Of a DNA stretch of 11,676 bases, positions 6,002 through 11,676 are shown in pieces; the stretch's first letter is position 1, and every line of letters begins with the position of its first letter. The notes beneath the pieces are model-generated. The model was not told the origin of the DNA. It saw only the letters and a list, made by a program, of their open reading frames with translations, and did no database searches. Both the position numbers and the translations under genes were made by a program. The DNA is from an uncultured Subdoligranulum sp. (lineage in GTDB: Bacteria; Bacillota_A; Clostridia; Oscillospirales; Ruminococcaceae): assembly GCF_937890665.1 (NCBI RefSeq), contig NZ_CALADU010000161.1, positions 1 to 11,676 on the forward strand. Direction: 5' to 3'.

Positions 6002-6058
6002 GTAGTCAGCTTGCACAATTTTCATGGCCCCATTTTGTGGGTCTTTTTCTTTTTCTTT

Positions 6059-6075
6059 TACATTTGTGGTATATA
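6059..6075 (+). promoter_or_regulatory. Third BlaI-type box (TACATTTGTG) abutting a possible extended -10
   Basis: TACATTTGTG (6059-6068) lies in TTTTACATTTGTGGTA, a close copy of the two boxes at 5942-5988. It overlaps TGGTATATA (6067-6075), which reads as an extended -10 facing serC, but no good -35 is visible. It could be a distal, repressor-controlled promoter for serC-serA. Confidence 0.45.
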
Positions 6076-6154
6076 CTGTTTTTCTACTAAAGACAGTTTG
6101 CCGTTTTACAGAAACACCCCGCCTTTTGCCCCCTTTTTTCGGGATTTTGCCCGC

Positions 6155-6183
6155 TTGTTCCAGCAGAACCACCTTCGTATAAT
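6155..6183 (+). promoter_or_regulatory. Promoter of the serC-serA operon
   Basis: TTGTTC (6155-6160), a 17-base spacer and a perfect TATAAT (6178-6183). Transcription would begin near 6190, giving a leader of about 70 bases before the serC start. Confidence 0.75.
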
Positions 6184-6192
6184 AAATGCATA

Positions 6193-6251
6193 GCCGCAGC
6201 GGCGCGGCACAAGGCAGCCGCCCAGCGCGCTGCCATTTGTAGTGTAAATGG
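6193..6251 (+). promoter_or_regulatory. Structured GC-rich serC leader; last hairpin touches the ribosome binding site
   Basis: The leader can fold into three small hairpins: GCCGC/GCGGC (6193-6208), GGCAGC/GCTGCC (6213-6234) and CCATTT/AAATGG (6233-6251). The third takes the first two bases (GG, 6250-6251) of the GGAGG that serves serC, and shares two bases with the second, so the two compete. No T-box sequence or known riboswitch core was recognised. Confidence 0.4.
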
Positions 6252-6262
6252 AGGAAACAATC

Positions 6263-7360
6263 ATGGCAAGAGTATATAACTTCAGCGCCGGCCCGTCCAT
6301 GTTGCCGGAAGCCGTTCTGAAAACCGCACAAGCCGAATTGCTGGATTATCATGGTTCCGGCATGAGCGTGATGGAGATGAGCCACCGCAGCAAGTGGTTC
6401 GATGAGATCATCCAGAACACCGAAGCCTCTCTGCGCCGTGTGCTGCAGATTCCCGACAACTATAAAGTCGGCTTTTTCCAAGGCGGTGCCACCCAGCAGT
6501 TCGCGATGGTCCCGCTGAATTTCATGACCACCGGTACCGCCGATTATTTGGTCACCGGCAACTTCAGCAAAAAAGCCGCCGAAGAAGCTGCCAAGTTCGG
6601 CACGGCCCGCATTGCAGCCAGCAGCAAGGACAAAAATTTCACCTACATTCCCGACGTAAAGGCCATCGAGTATGACCCCAACGCCAGCTACATCCATATC
6701 TGCCAGAACAACACCATCTTCGGCACCAAATACGTGGAAGTCCCGCAGGTGGATGGCATCCCGCTGGTGGCTGATATGAGTTCGATGATCTGCTCCGAAC
6801 CGGTGGACGTCAGCAAATACGGTGTGATCTATTTTGGCGTGCAGAAAAACATCGCTCCCGCCGGCATGGCGGTTGCCATTGTCCGGGAGGACCTGTTGGG
6901 GCACAGCGCCAAGGGCCTGACCCCCGAGCAGATTCCTACTATGATGAATTACCCCCCCCTGCTGAACGCAGACAGCATGTACAACACCCCGCCCTGCTGG
7001 TGCATCTATATGACCGGTCTGGTGATGAATTACCTCGAACATGAGGTGGGCGGTCTGGACGAGATGAAGAAGCGCAACGAAGCCAAAGCCAAGGTGCTGT
7101 ACGACTACCTCGACAGTCAGGACTTCTACCACAACCCGGTGGAGAAGAAATATCGCAGCCTGATGAACGTCACCTTCACCAGCCCCGACGCCGACACCGA
7201 CAAGGCTTTCTGCGCCGCCGCTACCGAGGCCGGTTTCGTCAACTTGAAGGGCCACCGTCTGGTAGGCGGTATGCGCGCCTCCATCTACAACGCCATGCCC
7301 GCCGAAGGCATCGATAAGCTGGTTGCCTTCATGGAGCAGTTCCGCAAAGAGCACCAATAA
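6263..7360 (+). CDS. serC: Phosphoserine aminotransferase
   Basis: Converts 3-phosphohydroxypyruvate and glutamate to O-phospho-L-serine and 2-oxoglutarate, the second step of serine synthesis, in the cytoplasm. The 365-residue length fits the family (~360). Signatures: YNFSAGPSMLPEAVL at the N-terminus, GMSVMEMSHRS, FFQGGATQQF for phosphate binding of the cofactor, VADMSS, and the Schiff-base Lys195 in YFGVQKNIAPAGM. The C-terminus NLKGHRLVGGMRASIYNAM carries the substrate-binding arginine region. The start at 6263 rather than the in-frame ATG at 6248 is chosen because GGAGG lies 8 bases before it and family members begin at this residue. serA follows after 21 bases. A BlaI-type repressor gene diverges upstream, with its boxes in between. 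Confidence 0.97.
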   Translation: MARVYNFSAGPSMLPEAVLKTAQAELLDYHGSGMSVMEMSHRSKWFDEIIQNTEASLRRVLQIPDNYKVGFFQGGATQQFAMVPLNFMTTGTADYLVTGNFSKKAAEEAAKFGTARIAASSKDKNFTYIPDVKAIEYDPNASYIHICQNNTIFGTKYVEVPQVDGIPLVADMSSMICSEPVDVSKYGVIYFGVQKNIAPAGMAVAIVREDLLGHSAKGLTPEQIPTMMNYPPLLNADSMYNTPPCWCIYMTGLVMNYLEHEVGGLDEMKKRNEAKAKVLYDYLDSQDFYHNPVEKKYRSLMNVTFTSPDADTDKAFCAAATEAGFVNLKGHRLVGGMRASIYNAMPAEGIDKLVAFMEQFRKEHQ

Positions 7361-7381
7361 ACCAGAAAAAGGACGGTCGCT

Positions 7382-8542
7382 ATGTATACCATCAAAACAC
7401 TGAATGCTATTTCGCCGGTAGGCTTGGCCAAACTGCCTGCCAGCCAGTTTGAGATTGACAACGATGCCGCCGCACCGCAGGGCATTTTGGTGCGCAGTGC
7501 CGACATGCACGAGATGCCCCTGCCCGAAAGCCTGCTGGCCATCGCCCGCGCCGGTGCCGGCACTAACAATATTCCCATCGAAGCTTGCACCAACGCCGGC
7601 ATTGTAGTCTTCAACACGCCGGGCGCCAATGCCAACGCCGTGGCAGAACTGGTCATCGGCGCACTGATTGCGGGCAGCCGCAACATGGTCGATGCCGTAC
7701 ACTGGGCGCAAGGTTTAAAGGGCCGGGACACCATCGCCAAAGACGTGGAAAAAGGCAAGAAACAGTTTGTAGGTCCCGAACTGCGCGGCAAAACGCTGGG
7801 CGTCATCGGATTGGGTGCCATCGGCGCTAAGGTGGCCAACGCCGCTGTTTCGCTGGGCATGGAGGTACTGGGCTACGACCCCTACATCTCCATCGACGCC
7901 GCGTGGAGCCTTTCCCGCAGCGTACAGCACTGCGTGACCTTAGGCGATATGCTGCCCCGCTGTGATTACCTGACCATTCATGTTCCTTCCCTGCCCACTC
8001 CCCGCCACACCATCAATGCCCAGACGCTGGCCATGTGCAAGGACGGCTTGCGGGTACTGAACTTCGCCCGCGGGGAACTGGTAGACAATGCCGCCCTGCT
8101 GGATGCTTTGGACAGCGGCAAAGTAGCCCATTATTTCTGCGACTTTCCCACCGAGGAACTGCTGGGGGTCAAAGGCGTGGAGTGCACCCCGCACCTCGGC
8201 GCCAGCACCCCCGAAAGCGAAACCAACTGCGCGGCCATGGCCGCCGTCGAACTCAGCGATTACCTGAAGAACGGCAACATTACCCACAGCGTCAACCTGC
8301 CGGATGTTAGCCAGCCCCGGGTGGGCGGTCACCGCATCTGCATTATCCACAAAAATACGCCGGGTGCCATCTCGGCCATCACCGGTATCTTGACCACCGC
8401 GCATCTGAACATCGAAAACATGGTCAACAAGAGCAAGAAGGACGTGGCCTACACCCTGTTGGATGTAACCGGCGACCTTACCGACACGCTGGCCGCCGAA
8501 CTGAGCGGCATCGAGCCTGCCATTCGAGTACGCATCCTGTAA
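7382..8542 (+). CDS. serA: D-3-phosphoglycerate dehydrogenase with C-terminal ACT domain
   Basis: Oxidises 3-phosphoglycerate to 3-phosphohydroxypyruvate with NAD+, the first committed step of serine synthesis and the supplier of SerC's substrate. The 386-residue protein is the short SerA type: substrate domain ~1-95 (IARAGAGTNNIPIEACTNAGIVVFNTPGANANAVAEL), a Rossmann fold with GVIGLGAIG at residues 140-148, active-site Arg230 in NFARGELVD and His271 in TPHLGAST. An ACT domain runs from ~317 to 386 (HRICIIHKNTPGAISAITGIL), where L-serine normally acts as feedback inhibitor. The long intervening regulatory domain of large bacterial SerA forms is absent. AAAGGA precedes the ATG, and a terminator follows 12 bases after the stop. 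No serB phosphatase is present, so the last step must be encoded elsewhere. Confidence 0.96.
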   Translation: MYTIKTLNAISPVGLAKLPASQFEIDNDAAAPQGILVRSADMHEMPLPESLLAIARAGAGTNNIPIEACTNAGIVVFNTPGANANAVAELVIGALIAGSRNMVDAVHWAQGLKGRDTIAKDVEKGKKQFVGPELRGKTLGVIGLGAIGAKVANAAVSLGMEVLGYDPYISIDAAWSLSRSVQHCVTLGDMLPRCDYLTIHVPSLPTPRHTINAQTLAMCKDGLRVLNFARGELVDNAALLDALDSGKVAHYFCDFPTEELLGVKGVECTPHLGASTPESETNCAAMAAVELSDYLKNGNITHSVNLPDVSQPRVGGHRICIIHKNTPGAISAITGILTTAHLNIENMVNKSKKDVAYTLLDVTGDLTDTLAAELSGIEPAIRVRIL

Positions 8543-8554
8543 CAGATTCAAAGC

Positions 8555-8588
8555 AAAGCTCCCAGCCGAACGGCTGGGAGCTTTTTCG
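8555..8588 (+). terminator. Strong bidirectional terminator after serA
   Basis: A perfect 13-bp stem (8555-8567 with 8572-8584) has a GAAC tetraloop and a T run on the plus strand. The AAA flank makes it work on the minus strand too, where it closes the small gene ending at 8591. Confidence 0.93.
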
Positions 8589-8590
8589 GT

Positions 8591-8764
8591 TTACCAGTGC
8601 ATCTGCTGCACGGCTTTGTCCAGATCCACCAGCGTTTTCTCTGCGCCTTTGGCCAGCTTGTGGACGGTCTTGCGCATCTGGCGGCGATCCTGTGTGGCCA
8701 TTCCCATCACAGCGGCTCCCACCGCCATACCAACTGCCGCAGATGCCATCGTAGATACATTCAT
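8591..8764 (-). CDS. Small glycine-zipper membrane-associated protein, function unknown
   Basis: A 57-residue product preceded by a strong AAAGGAGGGG seven bases upstream of the ATG, which makes translation credible despite its size. Residues ~6-23 (MASAAVGMAVGAAVMGMA) are a short Ala/Gly/Met hydrophobic helix with a G12-xxx-G16 spacing. The rest (QDRRQMRKTVHKLAKGAEKTLVDLDKAVQQMHW) is a charged amphipathic helix. This layout resembles YtxH-like stress or envelope proteins in form only; I find no diagnostic sequence. It shares the bidirectional terminator with serA and is transcribed away from the kinase gene. No clear minus-strand promoter was found in 8765-8945. An upstream extension would add an unlikely Arg/Lys-rich stretch. 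Confidence 0.65.
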   Translation of the reverse strand: MNVSTMASAAVGMAVGAAVMGMATQDRRQMRKTVHKLAKGAEKTLVDLDKAVQQMHW

Positions 8765-8901
8765 TGTATGCCCCTCCTTTGTGTGTTTCCGGTACGCCCT
8801 TAGCATGTGCCGTCCGGTCCGTTTTATGCGAAATTTCTTCCGAAAAAAGCGGGGAAAAGTTTTCTTTCGCCCCAATACGCCTTTTTTTGTGGGCCGGTTT
8901 G

Positions 8902-8910
8902 TGATAGAAT
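8902..8910 (+). promoter_or_regulatory. Extended -10 promoter of the kinase-trmL-degV cluster
   Basis: TGATAGAAT (8902-8910) is an extended -10. The -35 region is only a T run (TTTTTT about 16 bases upstream). It lies ~36 bases before the kinase ATG, in an otherwise featureless 180-base divergent gap. Confidence 0.5.
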
Positions 8911-8945
8911 CGTAGAGAAATCACACAACAAAAGGAACCTTGTCT

Positions 8946-9776
8946 ATGTCCAATGCACCCAAAACCGTATTAGCCATTCATGATCTGCCCGGTTTCGGCC
9001 GAGCGGCCTTGTCGGTTATTGTGCCTGTGCTGTCCTGTTTAGGCGTGCAGGCCGTGGCACTGCCCACTGCTGTGCTTTCCACCCATACCGGCGGACTGGG
9101 TACCCCCGCCAAGCTTTCCAACCCCGGTTACGGCCCCGCCGCTTTGGCCCACTACCAACGGCTGGGACTGCGTTTTGACTGCATCTACTCCGGGTACTTA
9201 TCCGACCCCACACAAGCCAAACTGGTGGAGCAAGCCTTTGAACTGTGGCCCCAAGCCCTCAAGGTCGTGGACCCGGTGCTGGGCGACGGCGGCCGCCTGT
9301 ACAAAGGGCTGGGCGCCGAAATGGTCCCCGCCATGTACAACCTGTGCAGCAAAGCCGATTTGATCACCCCCAACGTCACCGAAGCCGCCTTGCTGTTGGG
9401 GGACCCGCTGCCCGGGGTAGGCAGTGCCGAGCAGGCCGCAGAACAGACCGCCCGGTTGACCCGCATTGCGCCGCAAGTGGTGGTCACCGGTGTGACCGGT
9501 GTGTCGGATGGCCGTTGTATCGGCTGTGTAGGGGCAGCTCGGGGCGGACAGGGCTATTTTGTGAAAACCCCGCTGATTCCCCGGATGTACCATGGTACCG
9601 GCGATATTTTTGGCGCCGTACTGGTAGGACGCATCCTGCAGGGCAACGTGCCGCAGGCTGCCGTACAGGCAGCAGCCGCTTTCGTAGCGGATTGTATCCG
9701 TATGACACCGGAAGGTGCCGATGAACGGCTGGGCGTCTGGCTGGAAGCCGCCCTCCCCAAACTGATGGCGCAGTAA
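8946..9776 (+). CDS. Pyridoxal/pyridoxamine kinase-like protein (PdxK/PdxY, ribokinase fold)
   Basis: A 276-residue cytoplasmic kinase that would phosphorylate pyridoxal, pyridoxine or pyridoxamine with ATP to make pyridoxal phosphate. Family marks: AIHDLPGFGRAALSVIVPVLSCLGVQAVALPTAVLSTHTGG at the N-terminus (the PdxY-type 'S.q..vG..A.....l..lG......pt...snhtg' region), VVDPVLGDGGRLYKG, LITPNVTEAALLLG, and the anion-hole motif GTGD with catalytic base Asp220. The ATG at 8946 is preferred to the in-frame TTG at 8940, which lies only a few bases from AAGGA. It probably heads an operon with trmL (40-base gap). PLP made here would serve SerC. Related vitamin kinases such as ThiD share the fold, but the N-terminus fits pyridoxamine kinase best. 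Confidence 0.85.
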   Translation: MSNAPKTVLAIHDLPGFGRAALSVIVPVLSCLGVQAVALPTAVLSTHTGGLGTPAKLSNPGYGPAALAHYQRLGLRFDCIYSGYLSDPTQAKLVEQAFELWPQALKVVDPVLGDGGRLYKGLGAEMVPAMYNLCSKADLITPNVTEAALLLGDPLPGVGSAEQAAEQTARLTRIAPQVVVTGVTGVSDGRCIGCVGAARGGQGYFVKTPLIPRMYHGTGDIFGAVLVGRILQGNVPQAAVQAAAAFVADCIRMTPEGADERLGVWLEAALPKLMAQ

Positions 9777-9816
9777 GCCCGTCGGGCTGCTGCCGGAAAA
9801 AACAGGAAGTGAATGT

Positions 9817-10326
9817 ATGCCAACCGTAAACATTGTCTTAGTAGAACCGCAGATTCCCCAAAATTCCGGCAATATTGCGCGTACCTGCGCAGTTACCGGA
9901 GCACGTTTGCATATGGTAGGGCCTATGGGATTTGCCATCGATGACAAAAAATTAAAGCGTGCCGGTCTTGACTATTGGCACCAGCTTGATATAACATATT
10001 ATCAGGATCTTGCGGAATTCTTTCGCAAAAACAAAGGGCCGTTCTTTTACTTTACCTCCAAAGGACCGCACCGCCATGTGGATGTGCAGTACCCTGACGG
10101 AGCCTATCTGGTCTTTGGCCGGGAGGACGCCGGTTTGCCCGAAGAGCTGCTGGTCCAACACGAAGCGGACTGTGTGCGCATGCCTATGCGGCACGGGGAA
10201 CGCTGTTTAAACCTTTCCAACGCGGTAGCGGTCGGTGTGTATGAGGTCCTGCGGCAATGGGATTTTGCCGGTCTGGAAACCCACGGACAGCTGACCCGGT
10301 ACGAATGGAGCGAGGATGTAAAATGA
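9817..10326 (+). CDS. trmL: tRNA (cytidine/uridine-34-2'-O)-methyltransferase, SPOUT class
   Basis: A 169-residue knotted SpoU/TrmH-family enzyme that would methylate the 2'-OH of the wobble nucleotide (C34 or cmnm5U34) in leucine tRNAs, using S-adenosylmethionine. The three motifs are clear: motif 1 NSGNIAR (16-22), motif 2 FGREDAGLPEE (100-110) and motif 3 LNLSNAVAVGVYEVLR (131-146). The two latter build the trefoil knot and cofactor pocket. Length matches E. coli TrmL and B. subtilis CspR (~157-160). AGGAAG precedes the ATG. It overlaps degV by four bases (ATGA). Its first half is visibly richer in A/T codons than its neighbours. No extra RNA-binding domain is present, which separates it from TrmH and RlmB. 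Confidence 0.93.
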   Translation: MPTVNIVLVEPQIPQNSGNIARTCAVTGARLHMVGPMGFAIDDKKLKRAGLDYWHQLDITYYQDLAEFFRKNKGPFFYFTSKGPHRHVDVQYPDGAYLVFGREDAGLPEELLVQHEADCVRMPMRHGERCLNLSNAVAVGVYEVLRQWDFAGLETHGQLTRYEWSEDVK

Positions 10327-11225
10327 GCAAAATCGGATTTTTGACGGATTCTTCTGCCGATATTCCGCAGGATCTGGCGGAAAAATACGGCATCGAGTTG
10401 GTCGGGTTCCCCATCAATGTGGACGGCACCGAGTACATCGAGCGCAAGGACTTCACCAACGACCAATTCTATCAGATCATGCGGGATGCACAGGGCGTGC
10501 CCACTACCGCTGCCATTACCCAACTGCAGTGGTGTGAGATCTACGAGCGCTATGTGGACGAGGGATACACCGATCTTGTCCACTTGAGCATCAACAGCAA
10601 CGGTTCCAGCACCTACAACAACGCCCTGAAGGCGGTAGAAATGCTGGAAGAGGAGCGTCCCGGCCATAAGCTGAAGATTCAGGTGCTGGACAGCCACACC
10701 TACTCGATGGTCTTTGGATGGCATCTGTGCGAGTGCGCCCGCAAGGTACGCAACGGCGGCGAATTGGCCACCTGCGTGGAAGAGATGATGTACAATCTGG
10801 ACTGTGCAGAGGTGTGCCTCGCGGCATACAGCCTGAAGCAGATGAAGAAGTCCGGCCGCGTCAGCGCCGCAGCCGCCGTGGTCGGCGACCTGCTGGGCAT
10901 CCGGCCGATCATCAGCTTGAACGAGGGTGTTTCCAAGGTAGAGGCCAAGGTACGGGGCGACGCCGCCGTGCCCCCCGCTATGGTCAAATGGGTTGCCAGC
11001 CGTGTGGACGATGTGCGGGATATGCCCTACATCGTCGGCTATACGTCCAGCAAAACCAAACGGGATGAGCTGGTCAAGCTCTGCAAGAAGACCTTTGGCC
11101 ATGCGCCGCTGACCACCTTCCAACTGGGTGCCGCCGTCAGTGCCAATACCGGCCCCGACGCCATCGCCATTGCCTTCAAGGGCAAGCCCCGTCATCTGGA
11201 AGCCTATACGCCCCAGCTGCCGTAA
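10323..11225 (+). CDS. DegV family protein (fatty-acid-binding fold)
   Basis: A 300-residue two-domain DegV/FakB-like protein. Members bind a fatty acid and, with a FakA kinase, feed exogenous fatty acids into phospholipid synthesis; many DegV paralogues have unknown ligands. Evidence: TDSSADIP (residues 8-15), ELVGFPINVDGTEY, LDSHTYSM, LKQMKKSGRVSAAAAVVGDLLGIRPIISLNEG, and YIVGYTSSKTKRDEL near the end. The usual TSQP loop reads TTAAIT here (61-66), and the usual GLSGTY loop reads NGSSTY (93-98), so it belongs to a divergent branch. The start at 10323 overlaps the trmL stop in ATGA, which implies translational coupling; an in-frame ATG at 10257 lies deep in trmL. A perfect terminator follows. 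Fold is certain, ligand unknown. Confidence 0.92.
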   Translation: MSKIGFLTDSSADIPQDLAEKYGIELVGFPINVDGTEYIERKDFTNDQFYQIMRDAQGVPTTAAITQLQWCEIYERYVDEGYTDLVHLSINSNGSSTYNNALKAVEMLEEERPGHKLKIQVLDSHTYSMVFGWHLCECARKVRNGGELATCVEEMMYNLDCAEVCLAAYSLKQMKKSGRVSAAAAVVGDLLGIRPIISLNEGVSKVEAKVRGDAAVPPAMVKWVASRVDDVRDMPYIVGYTSSKTKRDELVKLCKKTFGHAPLTTFQLGAAVSANTGPDAIAIAFKGKPRHLEAYTPQLP

Positions 11226-11240
11226 CCAGTCTGACTTTTC

Positions 11241-11269
11241 CGGGAGAGGTTTCGACCTCTCCCGTTTTT
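11241..11269 (+). terminator. Intrinsic terminator after degV
   Basis: A perfect 10-bp stem (11241-11250 with 11255-11264), a stable TTCG tetraloop and five T residues, 15 bases after the degV stop. It closes the kinase-trmL-degV cluster. Confidence 0.95.
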
Positions 11270-11282
11270 GTTTTCCCCGCGG

Positions 11283-11311
11283 TTGCACCGGTGTGCAAAC
11301 TCTGGTATAAT
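11283..11311 (+). promoter_or_regulatory. Promoter of the ACT protein gene with an overlapping inverted repeat
   Basis: TTGCAC (11283-11288), a 17-base spacer and TATAAT (11306-11311), with a TGG before the -10 that makes it an extended -10 as well. TTGCAC-CGGT-GTGCAA (11283-11298) is a perfect inverted repeat that includes the whole -35, so a dimeric regulator bound there would block the polymerase. Confidence 0.8.
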
Positions 11312-11345
11312 ACAATCATTCTGAATGAGGGGGCATTATCGTACC

Positions 11346-11615
11346 ATGAAAGCTGTTATCACCGTTATCGGCCGCGACACCGTGGGTGTTGTCGCCAAGG
11401 TCAGCGCGGTCTGCGCCGAACTCAACATCAACATCGAAGATATCTCCCAGTCCATCATGCAGGATATGTTCTGCATGATCATGCTGGTGAGCCTGAACCA
11501 CTGCACCACCGACCCCGCTGCTGTGCGTGACCGCTTTACGGCGCTGGGAGACGAAATGAAGATGCAGGTCACCATGACCCGTCAGGAAGTTTTCGACGCC
11601 ATGCACACCATCTGA
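11346..11615 (+). CDS. Stand-alone ACT domain protein (UPF0237-like)
   Basis: An 89-residue single ACT domain: MKAVITVIGRDTVGVVAKVSAVCAELNINIEDISQSIMQDMFCMIMLV shows the beta-alpha-beta start with the G-x-D-x-x-G-V-V-A ligand turn, and a second half ending in TRQEVFDAMHTI. Such proteins bind small ligands, often amino acids, and usually regulate a partner; this one fits the UPF0237 group. In many Firmicutes the partner is a UPF0210/DUF711 protein encoded next door. The start at 11346 is chosen because the domain begins there and AGGGGG lies upstream (12 bases, rather far); ATG at 11325 has no site. It has its own strong promoter, independent of degV. The ligand is unknown. Confidence 0.88.
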   Translation: MKAVITVIGRDTVGVVAKVSAVCAELNINIEDISQSIMQDMFCMIMLVSLNHCTTDPAAVRDRFTALGDEMKMQVTMTRQEVFDAMHTI

Positions 11616-11626
11616 CGGGAGGCAGC

Positions 11627-11676
11627 ATGGCGATGGGGGTGACGCTGATCCGCTTGTTGACGATGGGGACGCCGTA
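11627..11676 (+). CDS. Start of an unidentified gene, cut by the window edge
   Basis: GGGAGG (11617-11622) precedes ATG at 11627 and again at 11633, and the frame stays open to the end (MAMGVTLIRLLTMGTP). The 11-base gap from the ACT gene suggests an operon. The 16 residues do not resemble the usual start of a UPF0210 protein, the commonest neighbour of this ACT type, and are too few to name a family. Confidence 0.45.
   Translation, partial: MAMGVTLIRLLTMGTP

Noticed and set aside
6160..6262. A serine T-box riboswitch upstream of serC
   Set aside because: The conserved T-box antiterminator sequence (TGGNACCGCG type) is absent, the leader is too short, and there is no terminator hairpin with a T run.
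5990..7711. A long minus-strand open frame of over 570 codons antisense to serC and part of serA
   Set aside because: It is the antisense shadow of two firmly identified enzymes in GC-rich codons, with His/Gly/Val-rich low-information sequence and no ribosome binding site or family resemblance.
9776..9788. AGCCC-GTC-GGGCT hairpin after the kinase gene as a terminator
   Set aside because: Only five pairs with no following T run; trmL follows in what looks like the same transcript.
10104..11315. A ~400-codon minus-strand open frame antisense to trmL and degV
   Set aside because: It overlaps two conserved genes almost completely, crosses a perfect terminator, and its composition is typical of an antisense artefact.
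1..11676. CRISPR arrays, tRNA or rRNA genes, insertion sequences
   Set aside because: Reading both strands showed no regularly spaced repeats beyond the operator boxes, no tRNA-like cloverleaf segments, and no transposase or terminal inverted repeats.

Overview
The window looks like ordinary chromosome from a moderately GC-rich (roughly 55-60% by eye) anaerobic Firmicute, most likely an Oscillospiraceae/Ruminococcaceae gut bacterium of the Faecalibacterium/Subdoligranulum/Gemmiger type. This rests on strong AGGAGG-type ribosome binding sites, sigma-A promoters with 17-bp spacers, compact intrinsic terminators, and a gene set typical of these clostridia: a radical SAM DNA-repair pair, serC-serA, a DegV protein and a stand-alone ACT protein. 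The taxonomic guess is inference. No tRNA, rRNA, insertion sequence, prophage structural gene or CRISPR array was seen.

Layout. Positions 1-630 hold the 3' end of a peroxiredoxin-like gene with an odd charged tail, closed by a terminator. On the minus strand, 717-2002 is a two-gene operon (cutC, then a GNAT acetyltransferase) with its own promoter. Next, 2131-2400 (minus) encodes a small two-helix membrane protein. It diverges from a LexA-like XRE/S24 autocleavable repressor at 2638-3267 (plus). The intergenic region between them is AT-rich and packed with GTTGT/ACAAC half-sites. Downstream of the repressor, after a large hairpin, lie a radical SAM DNA modification/repair protein (3420-4784) and its overlapping DUF4130 partner (4763-5548). 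An orphan BlaI/MecI/CopY-type repressor (5539-5931, minus) converges on them with a 10-bp overlap.

The 330-bp region between the BlaI-type gene and serC carries three TACAnnTGTA-type operator boxes, a good serC promoter and a structured GC-rich leader. serC (6263-7360) and serA (7382-8542) encode two successive steps of phosphorylated L-serine synthesis and end in a strong bidirectional terminator. A 57-residue glycine-zipper protein (8591-8764, minus) follows. A second plus-strand cluster then holds a pyridoxal kinase-like gene, trmL and degV (8946-11225, terminator at 11241). Last come an ACT-domain protein with a fine promoter (11346-11615) and the first codons of another gene.

How the genes fit together. 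SerC needs pyridoxal phosphate, which the nearby kinase could salvage. The most interesting part is 2131-5548: an autocleavable repressor sits between a small membrane protein and a pair of poorly understood DNA-repair proteins. It could be a local DNA-damage response separate from canonical LexA. The second point of interest is the BlaI-type repressor whose boxes extend towards the serine operon.
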